From: Luteimonas salinisoli
Lineage (GTDB): Bacteria > Pseudomonadota > Gammaproteobacteria > Xanthomonadales > Xanthomonadaceae
Direction of reading: 5' to 3'
Assembly (NCBI RefSeq): GCF_013425525.1
Contig: NZ_JACCKA010000051.1
Coordinates: 29,926 to 93,925, forward strand
DNA length: 64,000 nt
Under the pieces are notes generated by a model. The model was not told the origin of the DNA and did not search any database. It worked only from the letters and a program-made list of their open reading frames with translations. Made by a program: the position numbers and the translations under genes. Positions 25,801 through 33,047 of this stretch are shown here, in pieces (within the stretch, counting starts at the first letter, position 1; each line of letters begins with the position of its first letter).

Positions 25801-28198
25801 CGAGGCCGTCGAGGATGCGCATCGCCGCATCGGCCACCGCCTGCGCCTTGCGCTGGCGTTCGTCGACGAGCGCCTGGCGGTGGGCATCGAACGCCTCCAG
25901 CATTTCCTCGCGCTTGGCGAGGATGTCGCCCAGGAACTGCTCGTGTTCGCCGAAGCGGCTTTCCAGCTCCTCCAGCTGGACCAGCAGGCGGGAGAGCTGC
26001 TCGTCGCAGCGCTCCGGGTCGGTGGCCGCGGCCAGGGCGCTGGCGATGCTCTGCCCGAACAGGGTGAACTGGGCGCCGAACTGCGCGACCATCTCGGCCG
26101 ACCCCATGCCGCGGCGGCGCTGCTCCAGCCGCGCCTTGGCCTGGTTGAGTTTCGCGTAGACCGCTGAGATCGCCTCCACGATCGCGGTGCGCTGCAGCGC
26201 ATCCTCCACCGGCAGCGACGCCATCAGCCCGGACAGGGTATCGAGCTCGCCGGCCATGTCCTGCATGCCCTGCAGCGGCGCGCGCAGCCCGGCGGTGCTG
26301 GTCGCCTCCGCGCCCTCGGCGTCGAACGCCGCCAGCCGCTCCAGGAACGGCGCCAGCGCGTTCTCGCCCGCCAGGAAGCGGCCGGTCGCCAGGCCGACGC
26401 GCTCGTGCGCCTGCTCCAGCTCGGCCGCCATCGCGTCGATGCGCTCGACGTCGACGTAGCGGTACTCGCGAATCGTCAGCAGGCGGCCGCGCTGCGCCGA
26501 CAGCGCGCCCAGCGCGGCGACGAACTCGTCGATCCCGGTCCAGTCGTCCGGGCGCATGCCCGCCAGCAGCTCGCGGTGGCGGGTCTCGGCCGCGGCCATG
26601 GCGCGCGCCGACTCGGCGCGGATGTTCTCGACCTTCTCGAACTCGTCCAGGACCGACTCGCCGGTCGCGGCGATCCCGTGCAGCAGCGGCCCGACCTCGC
26701 CGCATTCGCGATCCTCGATCCAGTGGTGCAGGTCGAACAGGCGGCGGGTGTTGCGGGTCAGCAGCTCGTAGCGCTGCATCGAGACCGACTCGGCCTCGAT
26801 CTCGCGCGTCAGGCTCATCAGGTCGGAGATGCCGCGGACCAGTTCGGCATTGCCGATGCGGCCGATGAAGCCTTCCCCCACCGGCTGCGCGGCGGCGTGC
26901 TCCTCGCTCTGGAACGGCGTCTGCCACACCTGCATCGGGTGGATGCGCGTGGGCTCGTCGCTCTCGGTGCTGAAGATCACCATGCGCCCGTCGTCGAAGC
27001 GCGCATAGCCGTGGCCGAAGATCGGCGTGGTCAGGCGCCGCTCGATCATGTTGTAGGTGAACAGCGCGGTGCGGCCGCCCTCGGGCTCGTAGAAGACGTA
27101 CAGCACGTCCTCGCCGTTGGGCGAGCGGATCGCGCGCTTGAAGCGCATGCCGGCCATCGATTGCTCGAAGGCACGGGTGTCGCCGCTGGGCAGGTAGTAG
27201 CCGCCGGGGAAGATGATGCCGTGGTCTTCTGGCAGCTGGATGCAGGCCTGGCCGATCGCGTCGATGCGCAGCACCGACTGGTCGAGGGTATTGAACACCA
27301 GGTAGCGCCAGTGTTCCTCGCGGTAGGGGCGCACCTTGAGCAGGATCAGGCTGCCCAGGCGCGCGAACTCGATCTGCGCATCGTCGAGCGACTGGGTCCG
27401 ATCCTGCACCGGCTCGCTGTAGACGCCGAGCCCGACCTCGCTGTTGTTCTCCACCTTGACGGTCAGGTCGCCGCCGAGGGTCTCCACGAACACGGTGTCG
27501 AGGATGTTGACGTGCGGGTGGCGGCCGTTGACCGTCATCTCGCGGGTGGTCGGGGTCCACTCGAAATCGTAGGGCGCGGGCAGGGCGACGTCGCGCTCGC
27601 CGCGGTTGTCGATGTAGCGCACCTCGTTGCCGCCGCCCGATACCGCCCAGCGGAACACGCGTACGTCCTCGATCCGCTCGCCGATCTGGAACACCGCGAA
27701 CACGCGATCCTCGCGCGACGACAGCTGCAGCAGGCGGGTGCCCTTGTAGTAGGCGTACAGCTCGCGAAAGTCGCGCTGGAACTCCGGCGCGGCGAGGAAG
27801 CTGCCGGCGTGATCGACCGGTGCGACCTCGTAGCCTTCGCCGGTGCGCTCGAGTCGATACAGCGAGAATACGTCCTCGACCGCGGTCTCGCTGCGCAAGC
27901 CGATGAAGACGTTGTATCCGAACAGCAGCAGCGGACCGACCTGGACGATGTCGCGGGCCACGCAGTTGTTCTCGGTGCGTACGCGCACCCGCCCGACCAC
28001 CTCCATCCGGCTGCTGCCGAACTGCTCCAGTCGTCGCTGATTCAGCGCCTCGGCGAGGCCGCGCAGGCGCTGGCCCTGGTCGAGCAGGCGGCGGTGCAGC
28101 ACCTCGTAGGCGCCGCCTTCGGCGACGGCGCGGTCCACCGCCCGACCGTCGTCGTGAGCGGGGGAGTCGTCGTGGGTCTCGGGAGCGTTCTCAGCCAT
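22883..28198 (-). CDS. Giant AAA ATPase, DUF3686/'DNA repair ATPase' type
   Basis: A 1771-residue protein of a family annotated elsewhere as 'DNA repair ATPase', a name I consider unproven. Residues about 50-480 look like repeated beta-strands with propeller-like blades (RLLQLSSREDRVFAVFQ, then TALFTYNMIERRL). Residues about 480-900 are long charged helices, probably coiled coils. One AAA module lies near the C-terminus: Walker A PPGYGKTT at about residue 1305 and Walker B VMLYVDDI at about 1368, followed by MAGNPYTESGEMFRIPDMLANR, as in MoxR-like ATPases (in parts). It is the last gene of the operon, 125 bp after the flotillin. By context it probably remodels membrane-surface complexes. No membrane span is seen. 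Confidence 0.85.
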   Translation of the reverse strand: MAENAPETHDDSPAHDDGRAVDRAVAEGGAYEVLHRRLLDQGQRLRGLAEALNQRRLEQFGSSRMEVVGRVRVRTENNCVARDIVQVGPLLLFGYNVFIGLRSETAVEDVFSLYRLERTGEGYEVAPVDHAGSFLAAPEFQRDFRELYAYYKGTRLLQLSSREDRVFAVFQIGERIEDVRVFRWAVSGGGNEVRYIDNRGERDVALPAPYDFEWTPTTREMTVNGRHPHVNILDTVFVETLGGDLTVKVENNSEVGLGVYSEPVQDRTQSLDDAQIEFARLGSLILLKVRPYREEHWRYLVFNTLDQSVLRIDAIGQACIQLPEDHGIIFPGGYYLPSGDTRAFEQSMAGMRFKRAIRSPNGEDVLYVFYEPEGGRTALFTYNMIERRLTTPIFGHGYARFDDGRMVIFSTESDEPTRIHPMQVWQTPFQSEEHAAAQPVGEGFIGRIGNAELVRGISDLMSLTREIEAESVSMQRYELLTRNTRRLFDLHHWIEDRECGEVGPLLHGIAATGESVLDEFEKVENIRAESARAMAAAETRHRELLAGMRPDDWTGIDEFVAALGALSAQRGRLLTIREYRYVDVERIDAMAAELEQAHERVGLATGRFLAGENALAPFLERLAAFDAEGAEATSTAGLRAPLQGMQDMAGELDTLSGLMASLPVEDALQRTAIVEAISAVYAKLNQAKARLEQRRRGMGSAEMVAQFGAQFTLFGQSIASALAAATDPERCDEQLSRLLVQLEELESRFGEHEQFLGDILAKREEMLEAFDAHRQALVDERQRKAQAVADAAMRILDGLDRRTARLEGADALNAFFAGDPLILKLRELAARLRELHDNVRADDVEARLKAARDTAVRGQRDRSDLFEDGGSIVRLGPRHRFSVNTQELDLTLLPRGDGLSVHLTGTDYFEPLKDEGLEALREYWQVALESESPQVYRGEYLAARMLEAARERRDGLEPQRLRALVKQPAELDRAVREFAAPRYRDGYERGIHDHDAGRILAALVPLQDSAGTLAHAADVRALALVFWSQVRREPDPAQWPARARTASDIRRLLDSDAGLLALQREIAEAAGAFLETHPLPVDPALCARAAAYLVAELAEPEPRFAISQYGRSLLDGLQRKLAAAHAWDGFVSTLAGLGERLAPRWALAADWLRALAADPEFAPLADYADEAVALLLAGDDLPHRIDATDLRVRVDGLLGDHPRIDDGAMVLGIDEFGARLAAHAGFVEGVRRFQALRQEVVARERARMRLEEFKPRPLTSFVRNRLINDAYLPVIGDNLAKQMGAAGDDRRSDLSGLLMMISPPGYGKTTLMEYVAHRLGLVFMKINGPALGHEVRSLDPAQAPDATSRQELEKLNLALEMGNNVMLYVDDIQHTHPEFLQKFISLCDGTRRIEGVWRGRTRTYDMRGKKFCVVMAGNPYTESGEMFRIPDMLANRADIYNLGDVLGGMEEAFVLSYIENSLTSSPVLAPLATRDLGDLYRFVDRALGREVSDNDFSHAYGAAEANEIVGTLQRLVRVRDVVYRVNQQYIASAAQADAYRAEPAFRLQGSYRNMNKLAEKVSAAMNEDELQQLLHDHYIGEAQMLTSGAEENLLKLAELRGAMTAEQAERWARIKRDFQRNRAMGGAEADVGGRVVAQLADLVEGVRDLGVRSEDGAADGDDPRWTAAIAALERIAAPQQQEPPQRMQAEPAASGAVEIVEGVRAGLRDAVQPLLEALDDHAQLQAVLGNIAATLRERKKTAGARMSQRELELEQALEEFAERLARRGAGR

Positions 28199-28260
28199 GC
28201 TTCATCCTGCCCGCCACCCGGGGCGGTCGAGCGGCGAGCCAGGGCCCGCCGTGCATCCAT

Positions 28261-28317
28261 GTGATCCGGCAGCCGCCGGATCACGCGAAGCCCCGGCCGC
28301 CGTGGCGCCGGGGCCGG
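28261..28317 (-). other. Two hairpins between the flotillin and ATPase genes
   Basis: A perfect 10-bp stem (GTGATCCGGC and GCCGGATCAC, loop AGCC, 28261-28284) is followed by a GC-rich stem built from CCCCGG and CCGGGG near 28291-28317. No T-run follows on the minus strand, so these are more likely mRNA stability or processing elements than full terminators. Confidence 0.5.
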
Positions 28318-28323
28318 CGGCGG

Positions 28324-30327
28324 TCAGCCGTCGGCGCGCGGCGCGGGCGCAGCCTTGTCGCCGGCGGCGGCCTCGGCCGCCAGCGGCATCAGCCGCTTCA
28401 GCATGTCCTGCACCAGCGGGCTCTTGCCGGCCACGCCCTCGATCGCCTTGCCCACCGACAGCGCCTTGGCGAAAGAGTTGAAGAACTCGCCCTCGCCGCC
28501 GACGATGTCGATCTTCGCCTTGCTGAGCGCCGAGGCCAGCACCTCGGCCTGCTCCCGGGCGATGTCCTTGCCGGCCTCGATCGAGGCGATCGCCTGCTCG
28601 AAGCTCTTCTCGAGCTGCATGCGGAACTCCTCGTGCTCGCGCGCCTTGTCGCCGAGCTGCTCCAGCGCGCCGAACTTGTCGGTCAGGCCCTCGGCCTCGG
28701 AGCGGAACTTCTCGCGCAGCACCTCGGCCTCGGCCAGGCCGACGTCGCGAGCCGCCTTGGCCTTGGCCACGGCCAGCGACTCCTCGCCGCGCGCCTGGGC
28801 GGTGAGCTTCTCCTCCAGGACCTTGGCATCCGCCAGGCCCTGGTCCTGCCGGCCGCGGGCCTCGGCGGTCATCTTCTCGGCCACGACCTTGGCCTCGGCC
28901 AGGCCTTCCTTCTCCATCGCCGCCGCGGTGATCTCGCGCACCCGCGCATCGGCCAGGCCCGGCGCGGCGCGCTCGGCCTCGGTGCCCTCGGCCAGCTTCT
29001 TCTGCGCCTCGGCCTTCTTCGCGGCAGCCTCCAGCTCGGCCTGGGCGATGGTGGTCAGCTCCACCGCCTTGTGCCTGGACGCGGTCTCCTCGGCCTCGGC
29101 CTGCTTGACCTGCCGCACCAGTTCCTCCTCCGCCTGCGCCTGGGCGTTGAGGATCGCCACCTGCTTGAGGCGGTCGGCTTCGGAGACCTCGCGAACCTCC
29201 TTGATGCGCTCCTCTTCCTGGGCGACGGATTTCTCCACCACGATGCGCTCGCGGATGACGTTGGCGATCTCCTTGCGCTGCTCCTCCAGCGCCTTTTCCT
29301 TCTCGATCCGCTGCAGCTCGACCTCGCGCTCGCGCGAGACGATCTCCAGATCGCGCGCGCGCGAGACCTTCTCCACCTCGATCACCACCGCGCGCTGGCG
29401 GTTCTGCTGCGCCACCTCGACCTCGCGCTGGCGGTTCTCCTCGCGGATGTCGATCTGCTCCTGGGTCTGGATGCGGGCGTGCTCAGCCTTGAGCCGCTCC
29501 TCCTCGCGCACCTTCTCGGTCTCGGCCTCCTCGCGCGCCCGGATGGTCTCGATCTCGCGCTTCTGCCGCGCCTCGGCGTCGGCCTGCTGGCGCTCCAGCG
29601 CCAGCATCGCCTCGCGGGTCTCGACGTTCTTCTTGGTGATCGCCAGCTCCTCGTTGCGCGAGAGCTCGTTGGTGATCACGTTCTGCGCCGCGGTCAGTTC
29701 GGTGATCTTGCGGATGCCCTCGGCGTCGAGGATGTTGGACGGGTCGAGCGAGTGCTTGGGCGTCTGCTCCAGGTAGTCGATCGCCACGTCCTCGAGCACA
29801 TAGCCGTTGAGGTCGTTGCCGATCACCTCGACGATGCGGTCGCGGAAGTCCTGGCGGTTCTCGAACAGCTTGACGAAGTCGATCTGCTTGCCGACCGTCT
29901 TCAGCGCCTCGGAGAACTTGGCGTTGAACAGCTCGTTGACCGCGCCCTTCTCCGAGGCGCGGTCGACGCCGATCGCCTTGGCGACCTTGAGCACGTCCTG
30001 CGGCGTTTCGTTGACGCGCAGGTAGAAGGCGACGGTGATGTCGGCGCGCATGTTGTCGCGGCAGATCAACCCGTCCTTGCCCCGCCGATCCACCTCGAGG
30101 GTGATCAGCGAGATCTTCATGAACTCCTTCTTGTAGATGATCGGGTAGACCAGCGCACCGGTGAAATGCACTTTCGGCGTGGCCGACAGGTCGTTGACGA
30201 TCAGCGCGGTGCCCTGAGGCACCTTGATGTAGAAGGCCTTGAACATCACGAACAGGCCCAGGATCACCACCACGAGGACGCCGATCCCCAGCAGGAACGG
30301 CATCAGCAGTGCGAGGTCGAGAGTCAT
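28324..30327 (-). CDS. yqiK: Flotillin-like SPFH protein, YqiK family
   Basis: A 667-residue protein with one N-terminal membrane helix (about 8-30). An SPFH/band 7 domain follows (about 35-200): VPQGTALIVNDL, RRGKDGLICRDNMRADITVAFYLRV (in parts) and KAIGVDRAS. Residues about 210-560 form a very long charged coiled coil with recurring EA and EAK steps and the block GLAEAKVVAEK, typical of flotillins. The C-terminal helix would drive oligomerisation. YqiK-type flotillins form ring or cage assemblies on the cytoplasmic membrane and organise microdomains. In E. coli yqiK follows yqiJ, as here (66 bp gap). The tail is Ala/Pro-rich. Confidence 0.92.
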   Translation of the reverse strand: MTLDLALLMPFLLGIGVLVVVILGLFVMFKAFYIKVPQGTALIVNDLSATPKVHFTGALVYPIIYKKEFMKISLITLEVDRRGKDGLICRDNMRADITVAFYLRVNETPQDVLKVAKAIGVDRASEKGAVNELFNAKFSEALKTVGKQIDFVKLFENRQDFRDRIVEVIGNDLNGYVLEDVAIDYLEQTPKHSLDPSNILDAEGIRKITELTAAQNVITNELSRNEELAITKKNVETREAMLALERQQADAEARQKREIETIRAREEAETEKVREEERLKAEHARIQTQEQIDIREENRQREVEVAQQNRQRAVVIEVEKVSRARDLEIVSREREVELQRIEKEKALEEQRKEIANVIRERIVVEKSVAQEEERIKEVREVSEADRLKQVAILNAQAQAEEELVRQVKQAEAEETASRHKAVELTTIAQAELEAAAKKAEAQKKLAEGTEAERAAPGLADARVREITAAAMEKEGLAEAKVVAEKMTAEARGRQDQGLADAKVLEEKLTAQARGEESLAVAKAKAARDVGLAEAEVLREKFRSEAEGLTDKFGALEQLGDKAREHEEFRMQLEKSFEQAIASIEAGKDIAREQAEVLASALSKAKIDIVGGEGEFFNSFAKALSVGKAIEGVAGKSPLVQDMLKRLMPLAAEAAAGDKAAPAPRADG

Positions 30328-30393
30328 CGGTCCATCTCCATATGAAGAACAGTGAGCGGGTACGGCGCGCCATCGGCGGCCGGTGAACGGCCG

Positions 30394-31032
30394 CTAGCGG
30401 CCGTGGAATTCGTCCTCGCCGACCACCCGGTAGGCGTTGTCCGGTTCGAGGTACTCGAGCAGCACTACGCGGTCGCCGCGGTGGAAGCCGCCTTCGCGGT
30501 CGCTGCGCACCTGCAGGATCAGGCCTGCGCCGCCGTCCTCGACGGTGGCCTGGCCGCCGGTGGCGGTGACGGCAGGGCTGCGCACGGTGGCCGCCATACC
30601 GATGACCGAGCGTTGCGCCTGTGGCGCCAGCCGGGCGAGGAAGTGGCGGATCGGACGCAGCGCCTGCCCGGCCCCCAGCACCCCGGCCACGAACGCGACC
30701 AGCAGCACCACCGCGCCGAGCGGAAAGCGGAGCAAGGTAGAGCCGAGATGCCGCAGCAGCAGGTAGTCGGCGAAATAGCTGACAAGCCAGGCAATGAAGG
30801 CGAGCAGGGTGAGGACCAGCATCAGCGGCAGGCCGCCGAGCCCGAACTTCATCATCACCGCGGTCAGGCCCTGCGGCTCCATGCCGTCGATGTCGGGCAG
30901 CGCCCAGCCGTCCAGGGCTTCGCTCTGGAAGATCCCCAGGGCTGCCAGCAGCCACAGCGCCACCATGACCCCAAGCGCGAGGCTGAAGACCACGGTCGGG
31001 AACGAAAGCGCGATGCGTAGAAACTCTTCCAT
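30394..31032 (-). CDS. yqiJ: YqiJ-like membrane protein with OB-fold tail
   Basis: A 212-residue protein with three or four hydrophobic segments in the first 135 residues (FSLALGVMVALWLLAALGIF, LPLMLVLTLLAFIAWLVSYF and LGAVVLLVAFVAGVLGAG) and a soluble C-terminal half. The soluble part contains IGMAATVRSPAVTATGGQATV and ends RGDRVVLLEYL...YRVV, as expected for the NfeD/YqiJ OB fold. NfeD-type proteins pair with flotillins in the membrane. The ATG at 31032 has GGGGGAGG close upstream. The longer open frame beyond it only translates the 27-bp repeats. Confidence 0.87.
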   Translation of the reverse strand: MEEFLRIALSFPTVVFSLALGVMVALWLLAALGIFQSEALDGWALPDIDGMEPQGLTAVMMKFGLGGLPLMLVLTLLAFIAWLVSYFADYLLLRHLGSTLLRFPLGAVVLLVAFVAGVLGAGQALRPIRHFLARLAPQAQRSVIGMAATVRSPAVTATGGQATVEDGGAGLILQVRSDREGGFHRGDRVVLLEYLEPDNAYRVVGEDEFHGR

Positions 31033-31067
31033 TGCCTCCCCCTGGCCCGTCCGGGCCACCCCCGCCG

Positions 31068-31148
31068 GGCGCCTTGGCGCCCGGCTCGACATTCGGCGCC
31101 TTGGCGCCCGGCCCGACGTTCGGCGCCCTGGCGCCCGGCCCATCATGG
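31068..31148. repeat. Three tandem 27-bp hairpin repeats
   Basis: Units at 31068-31094, 31095-31121 and 31122-31148 each begin GGCGCC(T/C)TGGCGCCCGGC and differ mainly at the end; the third diverges after CCGGCCC. Each contains the near-perfect palindrome GGCGCCTTGGCGCC. They fill most of the 161-bp gap between the pspA-like and yqiJ-like genes and lie upstream of the yqiJ ribosome-binding site. Confidence 0.85.
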
Positions 31149-31193
31149 ACGCCGGCGGGCGTCCGGCTCAATCACGCGGCACGTGAACGCCGG

Positions 31194-31889
31194 TCAGTCC
31201 GCCTGCTGGCGGCTCTTCAGCCGATCGAGCACCGACTCCGCGCTTGCCGCATCGGCGAGGATGCCGGCGTCGCGCAACTTGGCGTCGACGACGTCCGTGC
31301 CTTCGTCGCGCGCCAGCTCCGACGCCGCCTCCATGCGCGCGCCGCGCTCGGCCTGGCGCTTCTTGACTCGCTCCAGCGAGTCCACCGCAGTCTGCAGGCG
31401 CGACTGCGAGCCGCTGTAGCGGTGCGCCACCGTGGCCTGGGCGCGCTGCACGCTCTCCGTGGCCTTGACCGTGTCGACCTGCTGCTTGAGCCGCCGGATG
31501 TTGCTCTCGGCCTGGCTGATCGCCTTGCGCAGGTCCGCCACGCTGGCCTGGAACTGCCCGACCTGCTGGCGCTCGCCGTCGCGCACCTGCTCCATCGCGG
31601 CGATCTTGCCGGCCACCTCCCGGGCGAGATTCTCGTCGCCACCATCGAGTGCCTTGATGGCATAGGCCTCGTACTCGCCGACCTTCTTCTCGGACTCGGC
31701 CAGCCTGGCCTCGGACAACTTCAGCTTGGCCATGATCTCGGCCAGCGCTTCCTTGGACCGGCGCAGCTCGTTGTCGGAGTCGCGGATCTCCTGGTCGAGA
31801 ATGCGCAGGGCCTGGCCGTCGACCACCGCCTCGCCCATCTCGTTGGCGCCGCCGCGCAGGGCGGTCAGCAACTTGCTCCAGATGTTCAT
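31194..31889 (-). CDS. PspA/IM30 family protein (YjfJ-like)
   Basis: A 231-residue, almost wholly helical protein. It starts MNIWSKLLTALRGGANEMGE, an amphipathic N-terminal helix of the kind PspA uses to bind stressed membranes. It continues with ILDQEIRDSDNELRRSKEALAEIMAKLKLSEARL (in parts), the PspA signature region, and long coiled coil to about residue 200. PspA proteins belong to the ESCRT-III superfamily and form rods or rings that protect the inner membrane. E. coli YjfJ, next to YjfI, is the closest comparison by context. It lies 23 bp downstream of the yjfI-like gene. No pspF, pspB or pspC is present nearby. Confidence 0.92.
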   Translation of the reverse strand: MNIWSKLLTALRGGANEMGEAVVDGQALRILDQEIRDSDNELRRSKEALAEIMAKLKLSEARLAESEKKVGEYEAYAIKALDGGDENLAREVAGKIAAMEQVRDGERQQVGQFQASVADLRKAISQAESNIRRLKQQVDTVKATESVQRAQATVAHRYSGSQSRLQTAVDSLERVKKRQAERGARMEAASELARDEGTDVVDAKLRDAGILADAASAESVLDRLKSRQQAD

Positions 31890-31912
31890 GTCCTGTCTCC
31901 TCGCCGGGCCGC

Positions 31913-32527
31913 TCAGGCGGCCGCCTTCAGGTGGGATTCGTACGCCTCGGTGGCCTTGATCACGTTGTCGGCCAGGCTCTCGATCTCGAAGGCCACGTTC
32001 GACAGGGAGGAGCGGGCATCCAGCGCGCCGAACATGATGTAGGCCGCTTCCCCGCCCATCTGTTCGATGCCGATGGTCGAGAGCGGGAACATCTTGTGGG
32101 TGCGCAGCACTTCCTCGTTGAACGCCGCCGCGTCGCCGACCTGCGAGACCGGCCACAGCAGCGCCTCGACCACGATCTGCTCGCCGACCACCGCCAGGAA
32201 CAGCGGAAGATCGCCGTAGTCGCGCATCACCAGGTGCAGGCTCTGGTCGGCGCCGTCGAGCAACTCGGCGCTCACCGCGCCTGCGCTGAACTGTTCGGTG
32301 GCCGACAGCGCCTCGTACAGCGCCCGGGTGGTCCATACCTTCTGTTCGCTCATCTGCCTCTCCCTCGGGTTGGGCGCCGGGCCCCGCGGCTGGCGCATGC
32401 GTCGCTCGACTGCCGCGAGTTCGTCGGCGAACTCGGGCAGGATCCACAGCTCCTTCTTCACCAGGCCCTGCTCGCGCAGGCGCTCGCGGTGGCGGCGCTG
32501 GTAATAGGCGGAGGTTCTGCGTTCCAT
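31913..32527 (-). CDS. YjfI/DUF2170 protein with predicted ribbon-helix-helix N-terminus
   Basis: A 204-residue protein in two parts. Residues 1-50 (RRTSAYYQRRHRERLREQG, VKKELWILPEFADEL) have the strand-then-two-helices pattern of ribbon-helix-helix DNA-binding domains. Residues about 65-204 match the DUF2170/YjfI fold: YGDLPLFLAVVGEQIVVEALLWP and FNEEVLRTHKMFPLSTIGIE (in parts). In E. coli yjfI is beside the PspA homologue yjfJ. The start is set at the ATG at 32527; an earlier GTG at 32548 lies inside the operator palindrome. The DNA-binding role is inference. If right, this protein could bind the three palindromes beside its own promoter. Confidence 0.8.
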   Translation of the reverse strand: MERRTSAYYQRRHRERLREQGLVKKELWILPEFADELAAVERRMRQPRGPAPNPRERQMSEQKVWTTRALYEALSATEQFSAGAVSAELLDGADQSLHLVMRDYGDLPLFLAVVGEQIVVEALLWPVSQVGDAAAFNEEVLRTHKMFPLSTIGIEQMGGEAAYIMFGALDARSSLSNVAFEIESLADNVIKATEAYESHLKAAA

Positions 32528-32536
32528 GAGTCGCAG

Positions 32537-32601
32537 CTTAATCATCACATGTGATCGGTGTCAATAGATCACATGTGATTTTTTCAAGAGTCACATGTAA
32601 C
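32537..32601 (-). promoter_or_regulatory. Promoter with three ACATGT-centred palindromic operators
   Basis: Two perfect 12-bp palindromes, ATCACATGTGAT, lie at 32544-32555 and 32568-32579. A third, weaker copy (GTCACATGTAAC) is at 32590-32601. Starts are 24 and 22 bp apart, close to two helical turns, so they face the same side of the DNA. On the minus strand TTGACA (32564-32559) is a perfect -35 box, and an ATTAAG or TTAAGC hexamer 16-17 bp on is the candidate -10. The first palindrome therefore sits in the promoter spacer, fitting repression. The downstream gene is the YjfI-type protein. Confidence 0.75.
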
Positions 32602-32612
32602 GGGTCGAATGG

Positions 32613-32855
32613 CTATTCGATGCCGTGCTGGCGGCGGGCCTGGGCGATGCGCTCCGCCACGTCCGGCGTCACCCCGGCCTGCTCGGCGCGCCGGAAGACG
32701 TTGTCGAGCACGCGCTTCTCGTCCTCGTCGACGCGGGCGTCGCGCAGCGCCAGATCGAGCAGCCGCTGGAGTTCGGTCGCGTCCATGCGGCCGTCGTCGG
32801 TGAACACCGGGATGGCGCCGAGGGCGATGTCGAGGTGGCTGTGTCCGGTGTTCAT
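32613..32855 (-). CDS. Small TerB-like helical protein
   Basis: An 80-residue acidic helical protein. The pattern DDGRMDATELQRLLDLAL, then DARVDEDEKRVLDNVFRRAE, resembles the repeated helical unit of TerB, which binds metal and associates with membranes in tellurite and stress systems. The match is to pattern, not to a diagnostic motif. The start at 32855 follows AGGGAA; the longer frame to 32897 has no such site. It precedes the operator region, on the same strand as the PspA-flotillin operon, so it may be the operon's first gene with an internal promoter after it. Confidence 0.65.
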   Translation of the reverse strand: MNTGHSHLDIALGAIPVFTDDGRMDATELQRLLDLALRDARVDEDEKRVLDNVFRRAEQAGVTPDVAERIAQARRQHGIE

Positions 32856-33047
32856 GATGATTCCCTTCGTGTCTGGCCGTGCCGGCCGGTAGGCCATGTT
32901 AAACCCATGTGATGGCCACGGTCGTCGTCGGCGGCCTGCGATGGTGCCGCCGGGTTCGCGGCGGCGGTCTGCCGTGCCCCCGGCGTTTCACCGCACCTTG
33001 TGGCGAGCTGCGCTATCACCACCATAACGAACCGGCGCGGAGAGGCC

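Noticed and set aside
22883..28198. Naming the giant ATPase a DNA repair protein
   Set aside because: Only the family label suggests it. No nuclease, DNA-binding or repair motif was seen, and the operon is membrane-related.
31068..31148. Possible CRISPR array
   Set aside because: The units are directly tandem, without spacers, and only three occur. No cas genes are present.
22717..32855. Genomic island inserted at tRNA-Val
   Set aside because: No integrase, no second copy of the tRNA 3' end near 32.9 kb, and base composition and codon use look like the surroundings.
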